Shown: one piece after another, positions 1 through 6,304 of the stretch
How the letters are laid out: each line of letters opens with the position of its first letter
Position numbering within the stretch: position 1 is the stretch's first letter
Assembly (NCBI GenBank): GCA_015493405.1
Contig: WGDF01000177.1
Location: 1-7,205 of the forward strand
Direction of reading: 5' to 3'
DNA: 7,205 bases
Origin: Flavobacteriaceae bacterium
Lineage (GTDB): Bacteria > Bacteroidota > Bacteroidia > Flavobacteriales > Flavobacteriaceae
Program-made: the position numbers and the translations under genes
Notes under the pieces: model-generated
Database searches by the model: none
What the model saw: only the letters and a program-made list of their open reading frames with translations
What the model was told of the DNA's origin: nothing

Positions 1-69
1 CTCACCTTCAAAGACAACATCGATAACCGGACCGATAATTTGAGAAATTTTTCCTTTTTGTTGTGACAT
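1..69 (-). CDS. atpD: F1Fo ATP synthase beta subunit, N-terminal 23 codons (partial)
   Basis: The minus strand starts with ATG at 69 and stays open to the window edge. It encodes 23 residues that begin MSQQKGKISQIIGPVIDVVF. The GKI.QIIGPVIDVVF block is the hallmark first beta strand of the F1 beta subunit N-terminal barrel. Beta carries the catalytic nucleotide sites of the F1 head, but the Walker A, DELSEED and other diagnostic regions lie outside the window. It starts 31 bases after the atpG stop on the same strand, so it is probably the next gene of the operon. No Shine-Dalgarno motif is visible; the upstream bases are A/T only, as is usual in Bacteroidota. The alpha subunit is already present upstream, and the sequence fits beta better than a second alpha or a V-type subunit. 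Confidence 0.9.
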   Translation of the reverse strand, partial: MSQQKGKISQIIGPVIDVVFEGE

Positions 70-100
70 TATGTTATATTTTAATCTGTTTATTATTTTT

Positions 101-964
101 TTATTGATTTTTAAGTGCCTCGGCACCACTGACAATTTCCAAAATTTCACCTGTAATAACAGCTTGACGGGCTTTGTTGTATTGCAAGGTCAAATCATTT
201 TTCATTTCATTGGCATTATCAGTTGCTTTATGCATAGAGGTCATACGTGCACCATGTTCTGAGGCCCAAGCATCGCGAATGGCTTTATAGAATTGTGTTT
301 TTAAAGATTTTGGAATCAATTCCAAGACAATTTCAGCTTGCGAAGGCTCATAGATATAATCTAAAACGACATTTGAATTTTGCAGTTCGGTTTTAATCGG
401 CAAAAACTGTTCTGATTTTACAATCTGTGTTGCCGCATTTTTGAAACTATTGTAGACTAAAATGACCTTGTCGTATTTTTGTTCGGCAAAATCAGTCATA
501 ATGGTTTGGGCAATATTAGCAGCTTTTTCATAGGTTAAATCATCAAAAAGATCACTTCTGTTAGCGACAATTTCATACTTTTTTACCAACTGATCATAGG
601 CTTTTTTGCCAATCGTTAAGATTTGAACTTCTTTATCTTTATAATCATTTTCAATCAGCCGTATGGTTTGTTTGATAATATTGGTGTTTAGCGCACCACA
701 TAAGCCTCTATTGGAAGTTATGGGCACTAATAAAACCTTATTGACAGCGCGTTTTGCTGCATAATCTCCACCTAAATCGGAATCGAGATTGGCACTTAAT
801 CCGGACAATAGTTCTGTTAATTTTTCGGCATAAGGGCGCATTTTTTCAATGGCATCTTGAGCTTTTTTTAACTTGGCGGCAGAAACCATTTTCATAGCAT
901 TGGTAATCTGCATCGTACTCCCAACCGATTGAATTCTAGTGCGTATGTCTTTTAAATTGGCCAT
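101..964 (-). CDS. atpG: F1Fo ATP synthase gamma subunit
   Basis: This is the rotor shaft of the F1 head: an asymmetric coiled coil turning inside the alpha3beta3 ring and coupling c-ring rotation to ATP synthesis. The 287-residue product has normal family length. The N-terminal helix (about residues 1-55) contains the conserved ITNAMKMVSAAKLKKAQ segment. The central Rossmann-like domain includes SNRGLCGALN (84-93), a family signature. The C-terminal helix contains EHGARMTSMHKATDNA (236-251) and ends with the typical QAVITGEILEIVSGAEAL. The ATG at 964 is the expected MANLKDIRTRI start. It follows atpA by 45 bases and precedes atpD by 31 bases, consistent with one transcript. All signature segments are intact. 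Confidence 0.98.
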   Translation of the reverse strand: MANLKDIRTRIQSVGSTMQITNAMKMVSAAKLKKAQDAIEKMRPYAEKLTELLSGLSANLDSDLGGDYAAKRAVNKVLLVPITSNRGLCGALNTNIIKQTIRLIENDYKDKEVQILTIGKKAYDQLVKKYEIVANRSDLFDDLTYEKAANIAQTIMTDFAEQKYDKVILVYNSFKNAATQIVKSEQFLPIKTELQNSNVVLDYIYEPSQAEIVLELIPKSLKTQFYKAIRDAWASEHGARMTSMHKATDNANEMKNDLTLQYNKARQAVITGEILEIVSGAEALKNQ

Positions 965-1009
965 ATTTGTTTTCTATTTTATGGGTGGATTCCACAAATC
1001 CGACTAAAA

Positions 1010-2590
1010 TTATTTTTTGTATTTAGCAGCTACTTCCATAGCGGCAGCTGTTAACACATCTGCAATTTCATCATTCCATTTTCCGGCTCTGATGGCATCT
1101 AATGTATCTCTGTTTTTAGCATTTAAATAATCGATATAGTCTCGTTCAAATTCTTTGACTTTATCAACAGGAACATCACGCAATAAGTTTTTAGTGCCTG
1201 CAAAAATGATAGCGACTTGTTCTTCAACAGGCATTGGGTCGTGTTGTCCTTGTTTTAAGATTTCGACATTACGACGTCCTTTTTCAATAACACCTAGAGT
1301 TACAGGGTCCAAATCCGAACCAAATTTGGCAAAAGCTTCTAATTCTCGAAACTGAGCTTGATCCAATTTTAAAGTCCCGGCAACTTTTTTCATCGGTTTA
1401 ATTTGTGCCGACCCTCCTACACGTGAGACTGATATGCCTACGTTAATAGCCGGACGAACACCGGAGTTAAACAAATCGGATTCTAAGAAAATTTGGCCGT
1501 CGGTAATAGAGATTACGTTAGTTGGAATATAGGCAGAAACATCACCGGCTTGTGTTTCGATAATAGGTAAAGCTGTTAAAGAACCACCACCTTTTAACAT
1601 TGGTCTTAAAGGTGCAGGCACATCGTTCATTTTTTTAGCCACTTCATCATTATCAATGATTTTAGCGGCCCGTTCCAACAAGCGTGAGTGTAAATAGAAA
1701 ACATCACCAGGATAGGCTTCACGGCCCGGTGGACGACGCAATAACAATGATATTTCTCTATAGGCTACAGCTTGTTTAGACAAATCGTCATATACAATTA
1801 AAGCAGAACGACCGGAGTCTCTAAAATATTCACCGATGGCAGCGCCTGCATAAGGTGCATAGACTTGCATAGGCGTCGGGTCGGAAGCATTTGCAGCAAC
1901 AATAGTGGTGTATGCCATAGCACCGGCATCTTCAAAAGTTTTATATATTTGGGCAACGGTTGAGGCTTTTTGACCGATGGCTACATAAATAGCATAAACA
2001 GGTTCTCCTTTATCATAAAATTCTTTTTGATTAAGAATCGTATCAATAGCAACTGTTGTTTTACCGGTTTGACGGTCTCCAATTATCAACTCTCGTTGTC
2101 CCCGACCAACAGGAATCATTGCATCAATAGCTTTGATTCCGGTTTGTAAAGGTTGGTTTACCGGTTGGCGGTAAATAACGCCGGGCGCTTTTCGTTCCAA
2201 GGGTAGGTTAATGGTTTCACCTTGAATGGGCCCTTTACCATCAATAGGTTCTCCTAAAGTGTTGACGACCCGACCTATGATGCCTTCACCTACGGGAATA
2301 GATAAGATTTTATTTAAGCGTTTGACGCCGGAACCTTCTTTAATATCGATATAAGGACCTAAAATAACAATTCCTACGTTATCTTCCTCCAAATTTAACA
2401 CAACGCCTTCTGAGCCATTGTCAAATTCGACCAGCTCGCCATATTGAACGTTGTTTAAGCCATATGCTAAGGCAATACCGTCACCGACTTGAAGGACCGA
2501 ACCGGTTTCTTCAAGTGAAGCGTTTGAAGAGACGCCTGCTAATTGTTCTTTGATAATTGCCGAAATTTCTGATGGTTTTATTTCTGCCAT
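1010..2590 (-). CDS. atpA: F1Fo ATP synthase alpha subunit
   Basis: This is the non-catalytic nucleotide-binding subunit of the F1 alpha3beta3 hexamer. Its 526 residues cover the N-terminal barrel (about 25-95), the nucleotide-binding domain (about 95-395) and the C-terminal helical domain. Walker A is GDRQTGKT (171-178), Walker B ends at ALIVYDD (263-269), and the arginine finger reaching into the beta catalytic site is R390 in ISVSRVGG. Compared with the E. coli sequence from memory, the stretch after LLERAAK (about 310-335, containing [13 protein letters not shown]) is a few residues longer. I recall this as common in Bacteroidota. The gene starts 14 bases after the atpH stop. The product also keeps the [20 protein letters not shown] block typical of alpha rather than beta. 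Confidence 0.99.
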   Translation of the reverse strand: MAEIKPSEISAIIKEQLAGVSSNASLEETGSVLQVGDGIALAYGLNNVQYGELVEFDNGSEGVVLNLEEDNVGIVILGPYIDIKEGSGVKRLNKILSIPVGEGIIGRVVNTLGEPIDGKGPIQGETINLPLERKAPGVIYRQPVNQPLQTGIKAIDAMIPVGRGQRELIIGDRQTGKTTVAIDTILNQKEFYDKGEPVYAIYVAIGQKASTVAQIYKTFEDAGAMAYTTIVAANASDPTPMQVYAPYAGAAIGEYFRDSGRSALIVYDDLSKQAVAYREISLLLRRPPGREAYPGDVFYLHSRLLERAAKIIDNDEVAKKMNDVPAPLRPMLKGGGSLTALPIIETQAGDVSAYIPTNVISITDGQIFLESDLFNSGVRPAINVGISVSRVGGSAQIKPMKKVAGTLKLDQAQFRELEAFAKFGSDLDPVTLGVIEKGRRNVEILKQGQHDPMPVEEQVAIIFAGTKNLLRDVPVDKVKEFERDYIDYLNAKNRDTLDAIRAGKWNDEIADVLTAAAMEVAAKYKK

Positions 2591-2604
2591 AACTTTTTAT
2601 GTTT

Positions 2605-3129
2605 TTATGCTTCCAATTTTGATTTAATTTTTGCCAATTTTCCGGCTATGCTGGCATCATAGCGTAAGTCATCAATATTTAATATAAACCCGCCTATCAA
2701 ATTAGGGTCGACTTCATTGGTTAAATTGATTTGATGACTACCGGTTAAAGTCTTAATTTTGCTAAGTATCTCATTTTTTAAGGCCTCATTTAAAGGTACA
2801 GCTGAGATTACTTTTGCTTCTTTAAGTCCTTTGTGTTTTTTATATAATTTATCGAAAGAATGGGCTATGTTTTTTAGCAAACTCAAGCGATCTTTTTGAC
2901 CTAGTAATTGAATGAGTTTTCGTGTCTTATCCGAAACTTTATGACCGAAAACTTGATCGACTACTGCCAATTTTTTAGAAGCAGGAACAGTCGGATTGGT
3001 CAATGCTTTGCCCAATTCGGGATAACTTTCAAATGTGTTTTTGATTAATTCCATATCTTTTTGAACGGTATCCAGTTGATTATCAGACCATTCAAAAAGA
3101 GCTTTGGCATAGCGTTTTGCAGCTTTCAT
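2605..3129 (-). CDS. atpH: F1Fo ATP synthase delta subunit (OSCP family)
   Basis: Delta links the top of the F1 head to the peripheral b-subunit stalk, so the head does not rotate with the shaft. The 174-residue protein matches the family length. It starts with the typical AKRYAKALFEW helix of the N-terminal six-helix bundle (about 1-105). It ends with the conserved OSCP tail: DPNLIGGFILNIDDLRYDASI (about 141-161) followed by a terminal helix KLAKIKSKLE. The GG pair is at 146-147 and R156/D158 are in the usual positions. Its start codon lies one base after the atpF stop, so the two are tightly coupled, and atpA follows 14 bases later. Sequence conservation in this family is low outside the tail, but tail and neighbours make the call secure. 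Confidence 0.97.
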   Translation of the reverse strand: MKAAKRYAKALFEWSDNQLDTVQKDMELIKNTFESYPELGKALTNPTVPASKKLAVVDQVFGHKVSDKTRKLIQLLGQKDRLSLLKNIAHSFDKLYKKHKGLKEAKVISAVPLNEALKNEILSKIKTLTGSHQINLTNEVDPNLIGGFILNIDDLRYDASIAGKLAKIKSKLEA

Positions 3130-3130
3130 A

Positions 3131-3622
3131 TTAATTAAATTTGATTTGAGAAACCAATTTATCGACTTGTTTCAATTGTTCGTTTTTGTCTTTTAATTCT
3201 TCGCCGAGGACTTTTTCGGCAATATTAATAGATAATTCGGACACTTGATTTTTCAACTCTTTGATTGCTGCTTGTTTTTCGCTTTCAATCACACGTTTGG
3301 CTTTTTCAATTTCCTTACCGGCTTCAGTTTGGGCTTCTTTACGAGCTTTATTGATAATTTGTTCTTTGAGCTCTTTGGCTTCTTTGAGCATATTATCTCT
3401 TTGTGTGCGCGCTTCATTTAAAATTTTCTGATTATCGGATTTGAGCTTGGCCATTTCTTCACGAGCTTTATCTGCTTGAAGTAAAGCATCTTCAATAGAT
3501 TGTTCTCTTTCTTTGATGGTTTTTAAAATCGGTTTCCAAGCCAATTTTACAAATAAGAAAAAGAAAATCAAGAAGAATAAGGTCGTCCAAAATACCAAAG
3601 TTTCAGGATGCAATAAATTCAT
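3131..3622 (-). CDS. atpF: F1Fo ATP synthase b subunit (peripheral stalk)
   Basis: The b subunit is the membrane-anchored peripheral stalk that holds F1 still against the turning c-ring. The 163 residues show one N-terminal membrane helix (about 8-30, ending FVKLAWKPIL) and then an almost uninterrupted charged, Lys/Glu/Gln-rich amphipathic helix (about 35-155) expected to form the dimeric coiled coil. The FxxxxWKPIL junction is characteristic of bacterial b. It is the first gene after the 328-base repeat-filled gap that follows atpE, and it overlaps the atpH control region with only one intervening base. I see no clear TAnnTTTG promoter in the 45 bases directly upstream, so it probably depends on read-through from atpB-atpE. 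That dependence is inferred. Confidence 0.97.
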   Translation of the reverse strand: MNLLHPETLVFWTTLFFLIFFFLFVKLAWKPILKTIKEREQSIEDALLQADKAREEMAKLKSDNQKILNEARTQRDNMLKEAKELKEQIINKARKEAQTEAGKEIEKAKRVIESEKQAAIKELKNQVSELSINIAEKVLGEELKDKNEQLKQVDKLVSQIKFN

Positions 3623-3665
3623 AATATTTTATTGTTTATTTGATGATATGTTTATCCGGTTAATG

Positions 3666-3781
3666 TAGATTTCTCAGTCGTTCCTCCTTCAAAATGACAA
3701 CCGCACTTGCAAGTCGCTCTGTCATAATGACAGCACTTTCTTTTTTAACACCTTGTCATTTCGAACGCAGTGAGAAATCTA
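3666..3781. repeat. Palindromic intergenic repeat element B with 11-bp terminal inverted repeats
   Basis: This 116-bp element has perfectly inverted ends: tagatttctca at 3666-3676 and tgagaaatcta at 3771-3781. Inside is a second perfect inverted repeat, ctgtcat-a-atgacag, at 3719-3733. The right half (3754-3780) matches 26 of 27 bases with the right half of element A (3857-3883). There is no open frame of note. Repeats containing atttcgaacgcagtgagaaa are, from memory, dispersed between genes of many Flavobacteriia. It may be a REP- or MITE-like element mobilised in trans, or an RNA hairpin in the atp transcript. Confidence 0.75.
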
Positions 3782-3805
3782 TATTTACTATAATTTGGTT
3801 AATTA

Positions 3806-3883
3806 AGATTCCTCGTCGTTCGTCGTACCTCCTCTCTCTGTCGGAATGACAACTGATGTCATTTCGAACGCAGTAAGAAATCT
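3806..3883. repeat. Palindromic intergenic repeat element A
   Basis: This 78-bp element has imperfect inverted ends: agattcct at 3806-3813 against agaaatct at 3876-3883. Near its centre is an exact inverted repeat, aatgaca-actga-tgtcatt. It is closely related to element B: the right 27 bases differ at one position, and the left ends share agatt.ctc and gtcgttc. A/T-rich spacer (3782-3805) separates the two. Read on the minus strand the element folds into a long hairpin downstream of the atpE terminator. It is noncoding, and its function is unknown. Confidence 0.72.
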
Positions 3884-3902
3884 CATTCTCAATTTTTAAT
3901 TA

Positions 3903-3937
3903 GCAAAAAAAACCTTTAACCAACCGTTAAAGGTTTT
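3903..3937 (-). terminator. Rho-independent terminator directly after atpE
   Basis: Read on the minus strand, the sequence 15 bases past the atpE stop forms a perfect 10-bp stem, AACCTTTAAC / GTTAAAGGTT, with a 5-base loop (plus-strand arms 3911-3920 and 3926-3935). An uninterrupted run of T follows (A run at 3905-3912 on the plus strand). Two further A-T pairs extend the stem. This is a textbook intrinsic terminator placed inside the operon, so it should attenuate rather than abolish transcription of atpF-atpD, unless a promoter lies further in. Confidence 0.88.
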
Positions 3938-3950
3938 CTTTTAATTTTGT

Positions 3951-4163
3951 TTACTTGGCTCCCATAGCAACAACCACTGCGAAGAAGGCGACACCTTCAA
4001 CCAATGCTGCTGCAACGATCATCAAAGTAAATAATTTTCCGTATAGTTCAGGTTGTCTGGCGGATGCTTCCAAAGAAGATGCGCCGATTTTACCGATACC
4101 GATTCCGGCACCGATGGCTGCTAAACCTGCTCCTACACCTGCTCCAATTGATGCTGCTGGCAT
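3951..4163 (-). CDS. atpE: F1Fo ATP synthase c subunit (rotor ring proteolipid)
   Basis: Many copies of this proteolipid form the membrane rotor ring that carries protons. The 70-residue hairpin has two membrane helices. Helix 1 is Gly/Ala-rich, with GAGIGIGKIG at about 18-27. The polar loop is ARQP at 35-38, which contacts gamma and epsilon. Helix 2 carries the essential carboxylate E56 in AALVEGVAFF. E56 is followed by Gly rather than the Ser/Thr of sodium-binding rings, so proton coupling is the likelier mode; this is inferred. The gene is 110 bases downstream of atpB and ends in a strong terminator. This should give a short atpB-atpE transcript and help supply the excess of c over the other subunits. 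Confidence 0.98.
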   Translation of the reverse strand: MPAASIGAGVGAGLAAIGAGIGIGKIGASSLEASARQPELYGKLFTLMIVAAALVEGVAFFAVVVAMGAK

Positions 4164-4206
4164 AATATTTAGTTTTTAGGGTTAATATTTCAACGATAAG
4201 CATTCG

Positions 4207-4216
4207 ACCTTAAGGT
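4207..4216. other. 10-bp perfect palindrome upstream of atpE
   Basis: The sequence accttaaggt is its own reverse complement and sits about 45 bases upstream of the atpE start, in the atpB-atpE gap. It could be chance or part of the leader structure of atpE. No known binding site is recognised. Confidence 0.3.
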
Positions 4217-4233
4217 TTCTTGCTATATTTTAT

Positions 4234-4261
4234 CAAATTTTGCCTAATATTGCAAAATTTG
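4234..4261. other. Inverted repeat (10-bp arms) between atpB and atpE
   Basis: The arms caaattttgc (4234-4243) and gcaaaatttg (4252-4261) are exact inverted repeats around an 8-base loop, starting 12 bases beyond the atpB stop on the minus strand. No T run follows directly on that strand, so it is not a classical terminator. It could be an mRNA-processing or stabilising hairpin at the head of the atpE message, or a protein-binding site. Confidence 0.45.
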
Positions 4262-4273
4262 GTTTAATTTTTT

Positions 4274-5377
4274 TTAATGTGCTTCTTCTTTTATGGCCAT
4301 TCCAAAATAAATGGCTGATAAAAGCGTAAAAACATAGGCTTGTAAAAAAGCGACAAGCAATTCACTGGTATACATAAATATGGTGGCAAATCCCGATGCA
4401 AACGGTACGCCCCAATTTTTAAAAACAAAAATTAAGGTTATAAAGGTTAATATGATCGTGTGACCTGCAAATATATTGGCGAACAATCGAATCATTAAAG
4501 CAAATGGTTTGGTGAAAATACTTAAAATTTCAATCAAAGCAATGAATGGCTTTAGTATGATAGGGACGCCGGGAGGCCATAAAATATGTGTCCAGTAGCT
4601 TTTATTGCCATTGACATTGGTAATGATAAAGACAATAACTGCCAGTACAAATGTGACCACAATATTTCCGGTTAAATTATAACCAAAGGGCGAAAACGGA
4701 ATCAATCCGAATAAATTACTAAATAAAATAAAGAAAAACACGGTCAATAAAAACGGTACAAATTTTTCATATTTCGGTCCGATATTATCTTTGGCCATAT
4801 CACGGATAAAAATAATTAAAGGCTCCATAAAATGGCCGACACCTTTGGGCATTCTTTTATGATTGTAAGATTTTTTAGTATAAAAAAGCACCAATAATAA
4901 AATAAGAAATGTCAGTAACATTGAGATGACATTTTTGGTAATCGAAAAATCTAAAGGCCTTGCAGATAAAGGGACATCTTTGGGATTAACATGATCGCCA
5001 ACTTTGTCAGCATATACAATTAAATCGTGGATACGTTTAAATTGATGTCCGTTTTTAGTAACAATAACTTGTCCCTCTTCATCTCCTTTAAAATCCTTAG
5101 ATGAAAAAACAGTCAGCCCTTTATCAGTCCATAAAATGACCGGAAGGTGAAATTGTATTTTGTCAATAAAGGGAAAATCGAAATTATAATCGTGAGAATC
5201 GGATAAGTGGTGATGAATTAATTCAGCTGCATTAAAATCCTCTTTCTCAGGATGAGATTGTTCTGAATTTTCGGTCGCAGTCGCCGGTTGTTTATCATTT
5301 TCTTCATGTTGCGAATAGAGACTAAAACTAATCAGTAATAAACTGACAAATGCGTATTTAAAGAATTTAAAATTCAT
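4274..5377 (-). CDS. atpB: F1Fo ATP synthase a subunit (proton channel) with Bacteroidota-type N-terminal extension
   Basis: Subunit a forms the two proton half-channels against the c-ring. At 367 residues it is about 100 longer than the E. coli protein. The extra length is an N-terminal signal peptide (about 1-22, ending SFSLYSQ) and a periplasmic His/acid-rich domain (about 23-145, with HHHLSDSHDYN). The membrane part (about 149-362) has five or six helices. The essential arginine is R297 in ALMIRLFANIFAGH, and Q346 in AFLQAYVF is the conserved late-helix glutamine. H306 and E339 occupy the positions of E. coli E219 and H245, the swapped pair also known in mitochondria. It is the first gene of the operon, behind a good promoter. 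No atpI/atpZ homologue precedes it here. Confidence 0.98.
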   Translation of the reverse strand: MNFKFFKYAFVSLLLISFSLYSQHEENDKQPATATENSEQSHPEKEDFNAAELIHHHLSDSHDYNFDFPFIDKIQFHLPVILWTDKGLTVFSSKDFKGDEEGQVIVTKNGHQFKRIHDLIVYADKVGDHVNPKDVPLSARPLDFSITKNVISMLLTFLILLLVLFYTKKSYNHKRMPKGVGHFMEPLIIFIRDMAKDNIGPKYEKFVPFLLTVFFFILFSNLFGLIPFSPFGYNLTGNIVVTFVLAVIVFIITNVNGNKSYWTHILWPPGVPIILKPFIALIEILSIFTKPFALMIRLFANIFAGHTIILTFITLIFVFKNWGVPFASGFATIFMYTSELLVAFLQAYVFTLLSAIYFGMAIKEEAH

Positions 5378-5396
5378 GTCCTTTCAAAGATTTTTG

Positions 5397-5426
5397 CAAA
5401 AGTAAGATTTTTTTTCTTTTCCACAA
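5397..5426 (-). promoter_or_regulatory. Bacteroidota-type promoter for the atp operon
   Basis: On the minus strand, TTG (plus 5424-5426) is followed after exactly 19 bases by TACTTTTG (plus 5397-5404). The known Bacteroidota vegetative consensus is TTG-N17-23-TAnnTTTG, so both boxes and the spacing fit. Transcription would start near 5390 and leave a leader of only about a dozen bases before the atpB ATG. An AAAGGA motif lies almost directly against the ATG. Confidence 0.75.
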
Positions 5427-5533
5427 TTTTTTTTTGATAAATGTCAGTTTTTTAGAACGCTTTCTACTTGATGGTTTTCTCTTTTTTTAAATTTGAACCG
5501 GAATTGTCCATATTTTCCTTGAATTTATATGAA

Positions 5534-5650
5534 TTATCCCTTTTTCTTTTTGATAAGTTTTAAGCCGTTTATCTTTGTTCCCAAAGTCAGGAATAAGCTG
5601 AACAATAACTTTAAATATTGAAGTAGGCCCACGCTACCGCCAGCTTGTAG
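5534..5650 (-). pseudogene. Possible 3' gene fragment abutting the REP upstream of atpB
   Basis: A minus-strand frame open for 38 codons runs out of the REP hairpin and ends with TAA at 5534-5536. Its middle reads VGLLQYLKLLFSLFLTLG, followed by a Lys-rich tail ending KKKKG. It has no ATG, and the frame is closed by a stop inside the REP. The composition resembles the C-terminus of a membrane-associated protein. The same bases on the plus strand encode a 30-codon ATG frame (5530-5622), so strand and coding status are both uncertain. I do not recognise a family. Confidence 0.22.
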
Positions 5651-5660
5651 TTAGTGGTAC
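5626..5660 (-). repeat. REP-type hairpin downstream of the transposase (REP3)
   Basis: On the minus strand the sequence contains CTAACTACAAGCTGG (plus 5640-5654) followed by CGGTAGCG. It is the inverted-orientation partner of the REP at 6275-6304. Its stem is imperfect, with one A-C mismatch and one wobble pair: the left arm matches REP1 and the right arm matches REP2. Together with REP1 it brackets the RAYT gene, the usual arrangement for REP-associated transposases. The end 5' of this window position abuts the atpB upstream gap. Confidence 0.7.
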
Positions 5661-5665
5661 GTAAT

Positions 5666-6223
5666 CTAACCAAGAAAACCAATAGCATCAATTTCTAATA
5701 TTGTATTATCTCCGGCAATATTTCTAGCACTTGAATATTTCCAATCCGTCGGCGCTGTAACAAACCCGGATACAACAGGATTGTTATGAATATAATCTAA
5801 TTTTTGTTTTATAACTTTGGCACTCCATAATTCTATGGGTTTATTATGATGTTGCCAAAATTGATATTGTGATTTACTTCCCTTTTTCTTTGCTGCTCTT
5901 TCAAACATCCACAACATCCATTCTTTTCTGCTTTCTTGCTCATTTTCTGTGATGGTTTGTATCATTTTTTTAGATGTATACGTTTTGTAATCTCGTAATA
6001 ACCCGGCAGGATCTTCATTAGTGGAACGAAATATAAAATGAACATGACTAGGCATAAAGCAATATGCAAACAATTCCATTCCTTTATGTTTTCTACAAAA
6101 AACTACACTTTCAGCTAGTATATTGTAATAAACCTGTCTTGTAAATACATCAATCCAGTTTACTGTAGCAAAAGAAACAAAGTAAGCCGCAGAAGGATTA
6201 TGAAACTTATAATTTCTACTCAT
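5666..6223 (-). CDS. REP-associated tyrosine transposase (RAYT, Y1/HUH family)
   Basis: This is a single-strand DNA endonuclease/transposase of the IS200-related Y1 superfamily. RAYTs bind and cleave REP hairpins and are thought to spread them through genomes. The 185-residue protein shows the HUH metal-binding motif in MPSHVHFIF (H60, H62). A later helix carries the probable nucleophile Y144 in KLDYIHNNPV, the family's YIxxNPV signature, and it is followed by WKYSSARN. The N-terminal YFVSFATVNWIDVFTR strand is also typical. A Lys-rich insertion (KKKGSKS, 112-118) sits before Y144. Inverted REP hairpins lie on both sides: REP1 about 55 bases upstream of the ATG and REP3 a few bases after the stop. 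The gene is full length with all motifs present, so it may be active. A truncated second copy exists at 6903-6995. Confidence 0.9.
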   Translation of the reverse strand: MSRNYKFHNPSAAYFVSFATVNWIDVFTRQVYYNILAESVVFCRKHKGMELFAYCFMPSHVHFIFRSTNEDPAGLLRDYKTYTSKKMIQTITENEQESRKEWMLWMFERAAKKKGSKSQYQFWQHHNKPIELWSAKVIKQKLDYIHNNPVVSGFVTAPTDWKYSSARNIAGDNTILEIDAIGFLG

Positions 6224-6227
6224 ACAA

Positions 6228-6256
6228 CAAATTTAAAAAAAAAGATGATATATCAT
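6228..6256 (-). promoter_or_regulatory. Conserved palindrome plus TAnnTTTG box upstream of the transposase
   Basis: A perfect 12-bp palindrome, atgatatatcat (6245-6256), is followed on the minus strand by a T run and TAAATTTG (plus 6228-6235), which fits the TAnnTTTG -7 consensus. Only four bases separate that box from the ATG, so a transcript from it would be essentially leaderless. I see no clear -33 TTG. Both elements recur in copy 2 (palindrome at 7018-7029, box TACATTTG). The palindrome may be an operator for self-regulation; this is inferred. Confidence 0.4.
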
Positions 6257-6274
6257 TTTTCTTACTCTTATGTG

Positions 6275-6304
6275 CCACTAACTACAAGTTAGCGGGAGCG
6301 GGGA
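6275..6304 (+). repeat. REP-type hairpin upstream of the transposase (REP1)
   Basis: A perfect stem-loop, CTAACT-ACA-AGTTAG (6278-6292), is followed by CGGGAGCGGGGA. It is in inverted orientation relative to REP3 at 5626-5660, so the two bracket the transposase gene, and it is in direct orientation with REP2 at 7048-7078. The 3' flank (cgg.agcg, cggtagcg or cgatagcg in the three copies) may be the counterpart of the tetranucleotide guide next to REP stems in enterobacteria. That parallel is inferred. Confidence 0.75.

Noticed and set aside
71..262. 63-codon plus-strand open frame with an ATG
   Set aside because: It is antisense to the well-conserved end of atpG and has no recognisable product.
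1155..1355. 66-codon plus-strand open frame
   Set aside because: It lies wholly within atpA on the other strand, and its Cys/Ser-rich product is typical of a shadow frame.
3666..3883. Tandem repeats as a CRISPR array
   Set aside because: There are only two units of different length with palindromic internal structure, and no regular repeat-spacer pattern or cas gene.
3951..4163. Sodium-coupled c-ring
   Set aside because: The residue after the essential E56 is Gly, and the sodium-ligand Ser/Thr pattern is absent.
3955..4179. 74-codon plus-strand open frame, Ala/Pro-rich
   Set aside because: It mirrors the Gly/Ala-rich atpE coding sequence on the opposite strand; atpE is unmistakable.
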